A model generated the notes under the pieces. It had not been told where the DNA came from, searched no databases, and worked only from the letters and a program-made list of their open reading frames with translations. From the NCBI RefSeq assembly GCF_019279795.1, contig NC_056744.1, forward strand, positions 904,417,688-904,481,687: a stretch of DNA of 64,000 nt, in the 5' to 3' direction. Position numbers and translations under genes: made by a program. This DNA comes from Protopterus annectens. Lineage: Eukaryota; Chordata; Ceratodontiformes; Protopteridae. Below are positions 36,626 to 48,420 of the stretch, in pieces; within the stretch, counting starts at the first letter, position 1, and every line of letters starts with the position of its first letter.

Positions 36626-38504
36626 AACCTTAAATCTTTACAAATAGACCACTAATCCAGAGCCTGGTAGACATTAACCTCTCACCAAGCTGGAGCATTT
36701 AGCTAAAACAAACTTGCAAACCATGGTGACAAAACTGACTGCTCATTATTGTCCAATATGGTGTAATGGTGGTACTTTTGACAAAGATATTTATCATTAC
36801 AAAAAAGTGAAAACCACCAATAACAGAAGGGAAGTTTGTACCCCTATTATATGTCATGAATCCAAGAAATAACATACCAGAGAACCTCACTGTTACATAA
36901 CTAGGGTGATGGCTTAATATGCAACAGCTGACACTACTGATTATTAAGAATACCCAGTTAATGCATTGTTGCCCAAAAATGGACCAGTAGACAGCAATAT
37001 GAGCCTTCTGAAAATCTACTGGCAATCCCTCTACCAGTGCCTGAAGTTTATCACTTACAGTCAATAAACTCAACCATAGTCTAATAGCATCAGGGGGCCC
37101 CATTTAGTCCTTATTAAATCCCAGATGATTGGTTGAGACTAATAATTTGAGGCAGCATCTGTTGTAGTTGAAGCACATGACTCTTATCAAAACATTTTCA
37201 ACTCACTCCTTAACAAATATTGATTTATAATTTGTTTGATCTAAACAATATTTAACAGGCTTAGAAAACATAAACACTTTGGATATAGAACTAATATCAG
37301 GAAAAAATTCCCACCTGTCTAGCCTCTTGAACCAAAGTTAACAAAGGAAAAATTAAATGTTCTTTAAATGTCTTATAAAATCGACTGTAAAGCCATCCAA
37401 ACCTTGTGCTTTACCAGGCACTAAACTATCTACAGCAGCCATTTCTGGTAGGCTTATGGGTTTGATTAATCAAGCTACCATATCAGTGAAAAATACCAGC
37501 AATATAATATCACATAGGATCTGCTCAATAACCTCCACAGAAGGAGAACCAGGTGTGCAAGCAACCGAAGAATATCCCCTAATAAAACACCATTTATGGC
37601 ATTCACATCAATACATAAACACCCTCCCTAGTCCTAATTATTAAAACAGAACGTTCTTTAGCCATCTCTTGATATTTTTTGCAAGCATTTTCTGGGGTGA
37701 GATTCTTTTCACCAGATAAAAGAGCCTGACTATCTGCCATTTTTTTTAATTATTAAAGCATCACGTACATTTTTATGTTCATTCTTTAGTTCCTCAGTTT
37801 CTGTGCTAACAACTGTATCCTTAGACCCCACATGTTCTAAAGCTAGGAACTAGCAATGTGCAAGCCTCTCATTGACAATATCCAATTTACCAGGATTCCT
37901 GATCATATTTGTTTTTTAAGCACATTAGTCTTGGCCTTACACTATAGCTTAAAATAACCCCAGTAAACATAAATACCATACCAGTCAAACTCATCACAAT
38001 AACACTTAATCCACTCACTCATCCTTGCTACATGCTCAAGCTGTTAAAACAAAGGGACAAAGGGTCAGACTTCCACATCCTCTCCTATGGAAAATTACTG
38101 CCAGTTTAATACCATTGTAGCATGATCTGGTAAAGAATCTGTACTTGCCTTACATTCCTTAAAGCATCTTTGTTAACAAGCCACATATCTAAGCAGCCAG
38201 GCACACCTGAAATGCTACTATAAAATGTATAACCCTGTTTGCAAGGGTGTAACATCATCCAGACATCATTTAAATATAGTTCCTTCAACCTTAGTAAACT
38301 TGGGTAGCCAAACCTTACCAGCGGGAAGCCAATCAAACCAAGGGCCCAGTGCAACACTGAAGTTCCCCTATAATAAGGTGGTTCTCAATATATGTGGGAA
38401 CACTGACTAACTGTAAAAATCTGTGAGGGATTTTCACAGTGTTATCATAATCATGACTATAAAATCAGTCTATCAGTTGGCTTAGAGGATAAAATAACTG
38501 TTAA

Positions 38505-38660
38505 TGAGCTGTTCCTGTGGTCCAGTGGTACAAGGTTTGATTCCTTCAGCCTCCATTTCCTAACTGTGTGACTCTGAGCAAGTCACTTAACCAGATACTG
38601 CTCCCAGACTGAGTCTAAAACATGTTCACATGCTCTACCCCAGATAACAAATACAAATAA
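38505..38660 (+). mobile_element. CORE-SINE (MIR-like) nested in the Tx1/L1-like relic
   Basis: It has a tRNA-like start (GTGGTCCAGTGGTACAAG, GGTTTGATTCC as B box), then the core block CTAACTGTGTGACTCTGAGC and AAGTCACTTAACC, which is the hallmark of MIR-type CORE-SINEs, and an AAATAAAATAAAA tail. The tail is consistent with L2-type mobilisation. It separates the endonuclease pieces of the relic. Confidence 0.85.
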
Positions 38661-39000
38661 AATAAAATTAGCCAACATTATAATTCCAATAGGAGTATCC
38701 ACCCACAAAAGTAACCATATACCTCAGTCATCCCTTTTAATCTCTACAACTCAGTATCCTAGAGACTTGTATAGTAATACAGCAACACCCATTTTGTAAG
38801 AGGTGGTACATGAAAAAATGCACACACCCTGTTATTTACAAAAAGTTACCCTCTCATACTTCCTTTTGCTTACTCTTGAAGAAATACCACTTTTGGCATT
38901 GTGCTTTACCAAAATCTCCCAAACTGCATTAGCGTTAATGGAGGCAGGCACCTCTTAAACATTCCAGGCAATGTAGTCTATACAGTCATTTACACTGATT

Positions 39001-39827
39001 ACAATCATTAACCTACCTAAACCATTCAGATTACATTTAATGGCTGAGTAGGAGGTATCAGTGAGAGCCCTTAGATACAGTACATTCAGCTGGTACAGAC
39101 ACGATTGCTAACATGCAAACATATACCTAAAAATTAAAAAAAAAACACAATGATGGGACCAAGTCCAAACAGGATGAGGACTCCACACAATACAATATTG
39201 CAGAACAACACATGCAAAAACAAAACCTAATAAAAACATATTCCCCACTGCAGGTGACAATCCAATAAAACAATAAAGAATATAGACCTTAAATATAAAC
39301 AAACAATATAAACTGTTTTGTCAGTGTGTTATACACATTTAACCGAAAACATATGAAAACATGTTATAGAAATATTCCCTGCATCCTACACATAATAAGA
39401 GCAAAAATAAAATCATCACATCAAAACAAGAAAGTCTTAATTGTTAGGTTTGGTGAAGGACAGACATCACCCCCAACTTGGCAAACCCTATTAAGCTGAC
39501 CATACCTGGAATGGAATAGACTTAAGTTTAACAGGTATTTGCTAAAAAAATTACATCAAAATGGCCCCATAAAACATATTCTCAAACCCAGTCCTTGGGT
39601 TACCTCAGGTTGTTATAGCTACTGTCTCTCCTCACTCTAGTCAATGGGAGACTCCAGAAGTTAGGAATTATATGATTTTCCAACAATTCAATCTTCTCAG
39701 AATAAAAATCTGTGAAAGAAAAAAAAAACATAGCTAGGTAGATCTCCTCCTCTTTGACAATGTTTAATTGACATTGGGGAAATCAAGCTGATTATGGTAG
39801 CACCTTTGCTTATCTTGCCATTTCTAG
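39001..39827. other. No recognisable feature
   Basis: AT-rich DNA without motifs. A 5' UTR of the preceding minus-strand LINE is possible. Confidence 0.4.
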
Positions 39828-40050
39828 CAATGTCAGTGCGGCAGCAGGTAGCACATTTGTCTTTGATGCTGGAAGACAAGAAGCCTGCATGTTCTATTTC
39901 CCCATCCAGCTGACTGGAATACTAACACTGCAGTTCATTATTAGGAGGATGTTGCACTCCTGTGTCATCTTCTGATTAGCTGTTAAACCTAGGTCCCATC
40001 TGCTTTAACTGGTGGTAGCGCAGATGGATGTACAAGGTCATACTGCAAAA
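39828..40050 (+). mobile_element. tRNA-derived SINE of an ancient vertebrate type
   Basis: The head has AGTGCGGCAGCAGGTAGCAC as A-box region and CATGTTCTATTTCCCC as B-box region. The body has GGAGGATGTTGCACTCC and AGCTGTTAAACCTAGGTCC, a block widely seen in fish and lobe-fin SINEs (TGTTAAACCGAGGTCC). Ends are approximate and the family name is not assigned. Confidence 0.65.
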
Positions 40051-40059
40051 CAGTAACTC

Positions 40060-40408
40060 TTACAAAATATGTACAAATATATAGATATACAAATCTTTTT
40101 ACACAATCATACTAAACTTTCAACCCTATTGAACACCATTGCTTTTTCCATAACCACCATATGATTTTACTTAATACTGTTGCTAAAATCCATTTACCAT
40201 TAAAGATAATTTAATTTATTCTTTCATTCCATATAACCTAAAATAACTTTTTATCTATTATTTTAACATATTCTTTACTTGTTTCCTTTTAATATCCATA
40301 TTTAGTAATATCCATGTTTGTTTTATCCACTTGTTTTATATCTTCACAAAATCTTCTTTACATAGTTTTCCCCATAACTTATTTAACTCTTTTACATTTC
40401 AAAAACAC
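40060..40408 (-). pseudogene. Tx1-like ORF2, extreme C-terminal part
   Basis: Minus-strand reading gives VFLKCKRVK, then WGKLCKEDFVK in shifted frame, which continues the CQEEKNTE end of the piece at 43,296. Together they match the C-x2-C/H-x-F-x2-C arrangement at the end of Tx1/L1-clade ORF2 proteins. A CR1 separates the two pieces. Confidence 0.7.
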
Positions 40409-40438
40409 ATGTAACAGGTACAAGCAAGCAAAATTTGA

Positions 40439-41060
40439 AGGTACTGCTACTCAATGCTAAAAGTCTAAACCTCAAGATGCACTCTCTCGAGGCTCTCCTA
40501 AAAATGAAGAATATCGATATATGTGCAGTAACTGAGACCTGATTCAAAGCTCCAGATAGCACCTCTGCTATACCAGGCTACAACTCTTAACACACTTTTT
40601 GGCCACCAAACCAGGACCAAAACACTAAAGGTAGAGGAGTGTCTATATTCACCAAGGATATTCACACCTCCAGGCTGGTTGCCCAACACAATGCATCTGA
40701 AATTCTCCAGGTGCAACTAACACTAGGTAAGACTGCAATACAAATTGTAGCTTGCTACAGATCCTCCACCATGCTCCAAGATTCTCATTACACCTTTCTA
40801 AACATACTGGAAAATATTAAGATACAACCAAACACCCTAATACTGGGTGATTTCAACTACCCTGCTTAACTGGGAAAAACTACTCTTACTCAACACCTTT
40901 TGCTCAACAGTTCTTGGAATTCGCAAATTCCAGCAACCTAGCTACTAATTCAGTCATCCCACACCAACCAATATTCTAGACCTGGTCATTAAAAACATGG
41001 GAGATCGATGCTCCACACCAGTGGTCACCCCCTCGTTGGTCATATCATACCATAAGCTAA
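40439..41060 (+). pseudogene. CR1 endonuclease (copy D)
   Basis: LLNAKSLNLKMHSL opens the domain, with TET just before a TGA in place of the tryptophan codon. The frame 40,639-40,869 has FTKDIHTSRL, QIVACYRSST and LGDFNYPA. Later blocks (LDLVIKNMGDRC) are readable near 40,978-41,010. A frameshift follows the GDFN block. Confidence 0.85.
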
Positions 41061-41066
41061 TCACCC

Positions 41067-43200
41067 TTGGCATCCACATCCCACCTCCACCCCCTCCCCT
41101 CTAAGGAAACCTTTGTAAAAAACTTCTCCATAGCCAACTTCATGCTTCTCAAGTCAGAAGTAACAAATTTCATGATACCCATGCAGACGGGACCTGAAAG
41201 TTCAATTGCTGAATCCTACACTAAGGTGCTGTACGAGCACATTCACTCTTGCATGGACCGAGCCATCCCAAATAGAAACAAGATGCTGTCCTCTAAAAAA
41301 AGGAAGCCAATCTTGTGATCCCCTGTCATAAACAAGCAGTACAGCAGAAGGAAGAAACCCAGGATTCAAAAAACTCCCTCACCAGTCTCAGTAGAAAGCT
41401 GAGATCCCTCATAAAATTTTCCAAAGCTAGGTGCGAAAACAAAATTGCCAAAGATTCCAAAGACAACCACAAGGCATTCTATAGCTATGTCAAGAACCTA
41501 AATAGCAAATACTCAGATCTGCTCTGAGCTACAACAGAATGGCACTAGATATACTGATCCCAAGGATATTGCCAATATCCTGGCAGATAGATTCAGTGCC
41601 AACTTTTCATCCTCCTCTCACCCCCTAAAAGGCCCATCTCAATACCAAAAGAATGCCAAATTCTGGTAATCACGGCCACTTAGGTAAAAACCGCACTCTC
41701 CAAAGCAAAGAATACATCATCCATGGGAACCAGACAGCATCCCGTGCTGTGTACTGCATGAACTACAAAATGAGCTGGCACCCCACCTATGTGTCATGTT
41801 TAATCATAGCCTCACCTCAGGCTTCGTGCCCACAAAGTGGCACACAGCTACAGTCATCCCACTCCACAAGGGGGGATCCACTTTGCATCCCGGGAACTAC
41901 CGTCCCATCAGTCTGATGAGCCTGATCTGCAAGGCCTTGGAACGCATTATCATGGAACTTATAAACAAAGACATTGACAACCTTCAAACACTGGACCCCA
42001 CCCAGTTTGGGTTCATGAAGGGCCGATCTTGCCTTCTGAACCTGACTTCTTTGAATCAGTCTCTAGAGCCATAGACAAGGGTAAGGTGGTTTACACAGCC
42101 TACTTGGACCTCGCCAAGGCTTTCGACACTATTCCCCACTCTGGAATCATAGATAAACTTACTAAGCTGGGCATTAATCCCTAATCCCTACATCACTTGA
42201 TAGGTTGCAAATTGGCTTACTAACAGAACACACACTGTAAAAATAGCTGACTCCACATCCAGCTCCAGACAAGTGACAAGTGGTGTACCGCAGGGTTCTG
42301 TCCTGGGACCACTCTTGTTTGGCATCTACTTCTCTGAAGTACAGGCCAACACTAAGGGACTCTGGCTTACATAGTTCACAGATGACTGCAAGCTGGGAGC
42401 CATTACTGAATCCCCAAATGATGTGGATATACTATAAAAGGGCCTTACTGAAACAGATGCCTGGTGCCAGAGTCATGGGCTCAAGATAAAGGCCAAAAAT
42501 GTACATACATACATGTGAACTACCACATAGGTAGCAGTACACTATGCACTAAAAGTGTGATAAGAGACCTAGGGACACAGGTGGACAGTAGTCTCACCTT
42601 TGATAACCACATAGCCACAGCAGTTAGAAAATCCTTCTACATGGCATACCTCATCACTAAGGGATTTTCATCCAGAAAAAAGGAGGTCATTGTCCCTCTG
42701 TACTCATCCCTCATTAGACCCATTATAAAATACAATGCCCATTTGGTATGTACTTCGCAAGACATCTGCAACAACTAGAAAGGCCGCAGAAATACCTTAC
42801 AAAAAAAATCACAGGCCTAAAGCAGATGCTTTATGCTGACTGTCTAAAGAAACTCCAGCTATACTCTGTCACATATCACCTACTCAGAGGTGATCTCTGC
42901 CTAACATACAAGGCCATGTCAAACCCAGAGTTGTTGGACATGCTACACTTAAACAAATCCCAATCCCTTTGAACCACACGCTCCTGGAATCTTAACCTTG
43001 TCATCATGATGAATAGAACATGCTGGAGGAATAGGTTCCTGACCCAGAGACTCCCCATACTCTAGAATAGGCTGCCCATACACGTCAGGCAGAGTGCCTC
43101 AATGGCCCTCTTCAAGAGGAACCTTGACAACTGGATGGGAGATAGGAAATTCACCCCGGGGATTACATCAGTAGCCCTGCTAGACAGGGGTCCAGGAAAG
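41067..43200 (+). pseudogene. CR1 linker, RT and C-terminal domain (copy D)
   Basis: Pieces in order: 41,067-41,318 (NRNKMLSSKKRKPIL), 41,315-41,527, 41,796-42,074 (TSGFVPTKWHTATVIPLHKGG, NYRPISLMSLICKALERII, KGRSCLLNL), a palm block near 42,090-42,130, TSGVPQGSVLGPLLFG near 42,270-42,320, and FTDDCKLG after a TAG stop at about 42,371. The frames 42,464-42,972 hold the thumb and C-terminus. Copy D is more decayed than copies N and E. Confidence 0.87.
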
Positions 43201-43295
43201 TAAATATTTGTGGGAAGCAATAGCCAGGGAATCGTTATGGCTAGGCTTGTATAGGCCCTAGGGCCAATAGCCTAGTACCTAGCTTTGAACCTATG

Positions 43296-44219
43296 TTCTG
43301 TATTTTTTTCTTCTTGACAATGTAAATATTTTCTGTCACTTTTCTTCTTATATAGCATATTTCCTTTTACTGGCAATTTATCTGCTACCAGTCTCCACAA
43401 AAAATCTTGATATTCCACTCTCTGATTACACCATTTGCTTTTTATTTTTATAGTTATTTAATTTTCTCATCTGTCATATTTTACCATGGTTTTACTTAGT
43501 AATGTTTTATCATTACATTCTCATAACATATTTTTCTTTTTTCTATATCCTCAATTTTTATTTTCCACAAAAATATTTTTTCTTGGTAATATTTTACTTC
43601 TTCATTTATACACTCTTTTTACCATATTCTAACATTTATCATACTTATATTTATACAATTTTACTAATAATCTCATCTTTTTCATTGATCCACTTTAATA
43701 CTTTAAACAACTTTAATGAAGCAGCATATAAGACTGGGTTAATTAACTCAAAACCTCTTTCTTCTTTATTTACATACAAAACTCATCTTTTTGCTGGGTT
43801 TAATCTAGAACTCCATATAAATAAAAATATATTGGCATTAATTCCTTTTCAAATATTGTTGGCAACATAAATACACTTGCTAAGTATGCTATTTTCCCAC
43901 CAGTACTGTATTTATTAAATAAGACTGTTTTCTGAATGATAATTTATATGTTCTCCAGAAAAGACATATTTGTTTTATTTCCTCTATTGTTTTTTTTTCC
44001 ATTGAATTCTACTTATATCGTTATTCACAAATTTTATACCTAACAAAGAAATTTAATTCACTGTAAAATATATACCCCTGATCTTTACTACATCACTGAA
44101 ACCTTTACTTTTCTCTTTATTTAAAGGCACCCTATCATCTCTAGACACTCATTTGTGCAAATTATTACTTCTTTTATCCAAGTTTTGTTTTTTCAATTAT
44201 TATAATGTCATCTGCATAT
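43296..44219 (-). pseudogene. Tx1-like ORF2, YADD and C-terminal part
   Basis: Minus-strand reading from 44,219 gives the catalytic box YADDIIIIEKTKLG. Near 43,330-43,430 it gives FVETG/LVADKLPVKGNMLYKKK and CQEEKNTE, typical of the C-terminal region of Tx1/L1-clade ORF2. Upstream, the sequence continues at 47,672 beyond the nested L2. The plus-strand frame 43,502-43,870 is an AT-rich shadow. Confidence 0.78.
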
Positions 44220-44605
44220 TTATTTATTTATTTATTTTATTTTACATTTGTTGACCGGGCTAGTCTAACTGGATATATGTCCATTTTCAGTAGAGGCCTG
44301 GGGAGAAAAGCTCCAAGAATGAACAGTGACAAAGTTAACAATATATAAAAGACATTCAAAATCATAATGCAGAGGTAGCATTGGTCAAAAGAAAAATTAT
44401 AATAATAAAATTTTAAGCAATAAAAGTTATACTACACATTATACTAAAAAATTGTACTAAACACAATAGTAGGTATGAGCAATACCAAATAAGAGAGAAA
44501 AGCCCTCATATTTTATTCTCTTACTATGAAGAAAAGAGTAGTAACTAGATTTGGAGGCATAGGTTAGAGGAGTAGGGATAGGGGTAAGAGCAGGAAGGTG
44601 AAAAA

Positions 44606-45907
44606 TCAGTCTGGGTTAGCACAAGGACAAAGCCAATGAGTTTTAAGATATTCTTTAAGATGTTTTTTAAATAAAGAAGTGGAAGCAAGGGTTGATAATT
44701 CAGAAGGAAGCTGATTCCAGTTTTTACCTGCTGTGTTTGTGAAGAGAGAGTCACCAGCTTTGTTGTTGGATTTAATCGAGGAAACTAGGAGCTTATTAGC
44801 AGAGCGTAGTGTAGTCAGATTTTTGTATGGTATAATCATATTAGTGAGGATAGGTGTGTTGTTGGGGTGGTATAGGGTCTTTTGAGTGATAAGTAATTGT
44901 TGATAGAGTATATGGTTCTGCAGTTCTAGCCATTCAAGTTTTTTGAGGTTGAGGCAGTGGTGAGTTTTAAAGGGGGAGCATGTGATGAATCTAGCTATGC
45001 TATTATAACAGGTGGAAAGTTTGGAGAGGTTGTTTTTAGATAGGTTAGTGTATATAGCAGAGGCATAGAAAAGGGTAGAAATTAGGTGGGTCTGGGCAAT
45101 AGTTTTCCTGGCAGAAGGGGTAAGGAAGGGTTTAATTTTATAGAGGGTACCAAGTTTTTTGTTAACTGATTTTATGGTGGAGTTGATGTGGTCATCATAG
45201 TTGAGACGATTATCAATTGTTACACCTAGTAGGCGGGTTGTAGTATCTGGGGTTATGTTGGTAGCATTGTTAGAGGTTATAGAGAAGAATGCCTTAGGTG
45301 ATTTAAGAGTTGGAGAAAATAGCAGTAGTTTTGTTTTTTTGGAGTTTAGGAGGAGGTTGTGTTGCATGAACCAGTTTTCAACATTCTGAAAAACAGTTTG
45401 GGTGAGGGACTGGAGAGAAGCTATGTTCTTAGCTGTACAGATTAAGGTGGAGTCATCTGCATATTGAATGCAGGTGGCTTGAGGTATGTTCATGTGCAGA
45501 TCATTAATAAATAAGGAAAAAAGAAGGGGATCTAAGATAGAGCCTTGGGGTACCCCAATATTTACTGGAAGTAATGTAGACAGATTGTTATCCCAAAGAA
45601 CTGCTTGCTGTCTATTTTCCAGATACGACCTAAACCATTTTAATGCTTGTGGATCAAGAGAATGGGCCTTTAGTTTATCTAGAAGTAGGTTATGGTTAAC
45701 CATATCAAAGGCTTTTGACAGGTCAATAAAAAGTGCAGAGGAAAAAGAGTTATTGTTATGATTTTTATTTATAGAGTCGGTGAAGGATAGTAGGGCAGTT
45801 GTGCTATGGAATGGTCTGAAGCCATGTTGGCAGTTAGCTAGTAGGTTATATTGTAGTAGGTGGTTAAGTAATTGTTTTTGAATACATTTTTCCATTATCT
45901 TAGCCAA
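44606..45907 (-). pseudogene. L2 ORF2: RT catalytic and C-terminal domains (433 aa)
   Basis: The open frame starts at MAKIMEKCIQKQLLNHLL (RT block 2 region) and holds QHGFRPFHSTTALLSF, the palm block FIDLSKAFDMVNHNLLLDKL, VNIGVPQGSILDPLLFSLF, the catalytic QYADDSTLICTA, LLNSKKTKLLLF, the thumb with KKLGTLYKI and the typical L2 C-terminus (AGKNWNQLPSEL, LFKKHLKEYL). It is in the same phase as 45,956-46,537, from which only a TGA separates it. It would act as the element's RT. Confidence 0.95.
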
Positions 45908-45955
45908 TGAGGAGAGTAAGGCAATAGGTCGATAGTTAGAAAGCTCAATAGAAGA

Positions 45956-46537
45956 TCAACCTTTATGTAAAGGGATGATGTGGGATACTTTCCATATGGT
46001 AGGGATTTTGCCTTCTGAGATAGTTCTGTTAATAAGGAGAGAGATGGGATAGCATAAGGCTTTTGCGGCAATTTGTAGGTATTCAGATGGGAGACAGTCA
46101 GCAGAAGGGGTGCAAGGTTTCAGTTTTTGAAGTAGCTTACAGATGAAAGATGTAGGTACAGGTTGTATTTGAAAGGTAGGAGATGAATTCTTGGAGGTGT
46201 TTAGTGGGGAAGCAGTAAAAGGTGGTAAAGAGTTGGCTAGTGTTTGAATGGCTTCTGTAAAGTAGTTATTAAAGGCTTTGGGGATCTGGTTGGAGTTATT
46301 GTGATTAAAACATGCTGGGGCTGGACTAGTAGAGTGACCTGGCTGAAGAAGTTTGTTTATCCCTGACCAAAATTTTTGTGGAGTATGTTGGCTAGTTTGT
46401 TGGAGATGAAGGTAGAAGTTTTTTTTGTCTCTAAGAATATCATTCTTGGTGGCATTTCTTAACTGTTTAAAGTGGAGGTGATCTGATGGACATTTGGTGG
46501 TTCTCCATTTAGCCCAGATTTTATTTCTGAGGAGCAT
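45956..46537 (-). pseudogene. L2 ORF2: linker and RT N-terminal part (193 aa)
   Basis: The frame covers the linker (LLRNKIWAKWRTTKCPSDHL, KKNFYLHLQQ, KFWSGINKLLQP) and RT block 0-1 (CTPSADCLPSEYLQ, WKVSHIIPLHKG). It stops at a TGA right after PLHKG, where related copies read on into NYRPIALLS. Upstream it connects to the endonuclease through a frameshift. Confidence 0.92.
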
Positions 46538-46707
46538 CTTTTGCCTAGTTTGTTTTGTGAGCCATGGGGCAGATTTGGTTCTTATTCTAATAGAGCGATA
46601 AGGTGCATGGAAATCTAGGATTTGAAGAAAGGTATTGTTAAAGTAGGTTGCAGCCTCATCAAGTTCAAGATGGGTCAGTGGTGACCAGTCACAAGCTTGC
46701 AGTTCAT

Positions 46708-47448
46708 TTAGGAAGCTATCTGGATTAAAGAGTTTTTAAGATTAAGGTAATTTGGGATGTGGACTTTTTGTCTAGTAATGTAGGTAAGCATATGGTCGCT
46801 GATATCATCGGGTAGGGTTCCTGAAGTATAGATTTCAGGCTGGCTGTTAATAAGGATCCAGTCAAGAGTAGTTTCCTTACTACTAGGTTTATGGATTCTA
46901 GTAGGAGTGGTTATTAATTGGGAGAATCCAAAGAGATTTATGTGATTAGTAGGTTTAGGGGAACTACAGGTGGACCAGTCAATGTTAAAGTCACCCAGTA
47001 CAATGGTCTCCTGTGGTAATTGGGTAGAGAGGTAACTAAGTAAGTTTTCAAGAGTATTGGTATTGTTACCAGGGGGGAGATAGATACAAATTAGATAGAT
47101 AGATTTGGAGTTATTGATTTGGAGTTTGATAGTCAGGATTTCAGATTTGGTATCTAATGATGGTAGCACATTAAAAGGAGAAATTTGGAGAGTAGATTTA
47201 TAGAGAATGGCTATACCTCCACCTTTTTTGGTTTTACGGTCACATCTGAGGATGTTATAGCCAGGAGGGCTAATTTCCTGGTCTAGAGTAGATGGTTTTA
47301 GCCAAGTTTCTGTCAGACATAGAATATCAAATGAGTGCACCTCAAGGAGTGCATGCAGGTGGGAAATTTTATTGTTGATGCTTCTAATGTTAAGGTGAGC
47401 TATCAGGAGAGAGTTAGGTGGTTTAGTTAATGTAGAATTCACAGGCAA
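46708..47448 (-). pseudogene. L2 ORF2: apurinic/apyrimidinic endonuclease (246 aa)
   Basis: All endonuclease blocks are present: AHLNIRSINNK (Asn), LCLTETWLKPS (Glu), GGGIAILYKS, CIYLPPGNN, IVLGDFNIDWS (Asp and Asn) and ISDHMLTYI (Asp-His). The domain nicks target DNA to prime reverse transcription. The frame ends near 46,708 after HIPNYLNLKNS, where a one- or two-base indel in the T-run near 46,735 shifts the phase. Confidence 0.94.
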
Positions 47449-47671
47449 TGTTACATTGTTAAGGTTATAGGTATAGTCAGTATTGGGGCCAGGGTTTGGA
47501 TGAATGTCACCATCTAGGAGGGGGTGTTGCTGGGGATATAGTAAAAATTTATGGATTTTGTAGAAATTATTAAAATTCTTTTTGAAAGTGAAGTAAGTAA
47601 CATGGGTTGCTCTGTGATATTTTGGTAGTATATAATTAGAGGTACTATGCTATATGCTAATATGCTAACAG

Positions 47672-48420
47672 AACTGGAATTCTTAACCCTTTGGGTGTTA
47701 TATATACCCTGCCTCCTTTATGTTGTAATTTATTTCACATACTATCACATTCACAACTAATACAAGGAGTATACAACTCATTGGACATCCCTGTCTCACA
47801 CCACTCTTCATATGTACCTCTTGGCTTAACCAGCCATTTACAAGTATTTTTACATTATTCTTACTATACAATGACATACATAATTTCCTTTCTCACTTAT
47901 ATTCTTTCATTATTACCTATACTATTTCATGTCAGTTGTGTAAAAATGCCTTATTAAGGTCTCCTATCATGATATTCACTTCTTCTTTTCTATTCATAAT
48001 ATCAGCCACAATTTTTCTATCATTAATAATTCTTGACAACCCTTCCCCTTTATACTATATATACTATCTTCCATAATATTTTACTTTCAAATATCTTTTG
48101 TATTATTTTCTTAAAGATCTTCTAATCATTATTATTAAAAACTGTCAGTCTCCATTTTTTAATTGTCATCCATCTTCTTTCTTCTATATGAATTGAAGTA
48201 TTCCACTGCATAATTCTTTATACAGAAAACCATCATCCAAACATTCTTTCAAAATCATTATTTATTATTTTTTTGCCAATCCCTTAAATATTTATACATT
48301 TTATACCCTATTCCATCTGGTCTTGCAGACAAATCTATATTTACTTGTCCTAATACTTTATCTAGTTCATTTTTCAATTTGTTAGTCTCTTTTTCTATTA
48401 ACTTTTTTTACTTTCAATGT
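47672..48420 (-). pseudogene. Tx1-like ORF2 RT, first part
   Basis: Minus-strand reading shows ELDKVLGQVNIDLSARPDGI (RT start, equivalent to the SPGPDG block) near 48,310-48,400. Near 47,776-47,830 it shows NGWLSQEVHMKSGVRQGCPM, then SCILLVLVVNVIVCEINYNI. At the very edge it reads PKGLRIPVLLA, the part immediately before YADD. The next codons lie at 44,219 beyond L2 copy G. Stops and frameshifts are many. Confidence 0.8.

Larger units (their letters stand above)
35800..39000 (-). mobile_element. Tx1/L1-like LINE relic (minus), with nested L2 tail and CORE-SINE
   Basis: Minus-strand blocks run in the expected order. The endonuclease N-terminal part (GVAVLLYKSLGY, then IKRDD and WVDTP) is near 38,690-38,800. 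GNFSVALGP and the frame 38,106-38,357 follow, with LNDVWMMLHPCKQGYTFYSS and a DMWLVNKD block. RT begins with GKAQGLDGFTVDF near 37,370-37,410, with DFQKAH near 37,000. The C-terminal frame 36,127-36,324 has ITYFGVIMT and KLSSVKKLNLPFLSK, and KGGFGLANL lies near 35,940-35,975. Many stops. Limits are approximate. Confidence 0.72.
40409..43295 (+). mobile_element. CR1-type LINE copy D, nested in copy J
   Basis: It starts TGTAACAGGTACAAGCAAGC, equivalent to the ORF1/ORF2 junction of copy B (about 12,966), and ends with CCTAGTACCTAGCTTTGAACC. It holds endonuclease (40,439-41,060), linker and RT (41,067-43,200) with many stops. ATG at 40,409-40,411 and 43,293-43,295 may be a 3-bp duplication or chance. 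Confidence 0.92.
44220..47659 (-). mobile_element. L2-type LINE copy G, near-intact ORF2, nested in copy J
   Basis: This is the best preserved LINE in the window. The 3' end has the L2 motif (CTTTTCTCCCCAGGCCTC on the minus strand) and a (TAAA)n tail at 44,220-44,250; the 5' end near 47,659 is truncated about 200 bases before the endonuclease frame. ORF2 spans 44,606-47,448 and is broken only by one frameshift near 46,735 and one TGA near 45,957. It interrupts the RT of copy J exactly in the Y codon region of YADD, without an obvious long target duplication. Confidence 0.94.

Noticed and set aside
44606..45907. 433-residue frame as a host reverse-transcriptase-like gene
   Set aside because: It is continuous with an L2 endonuclease and ends in the L2 3' UTR and tail motif; it is a LINE ORF2.
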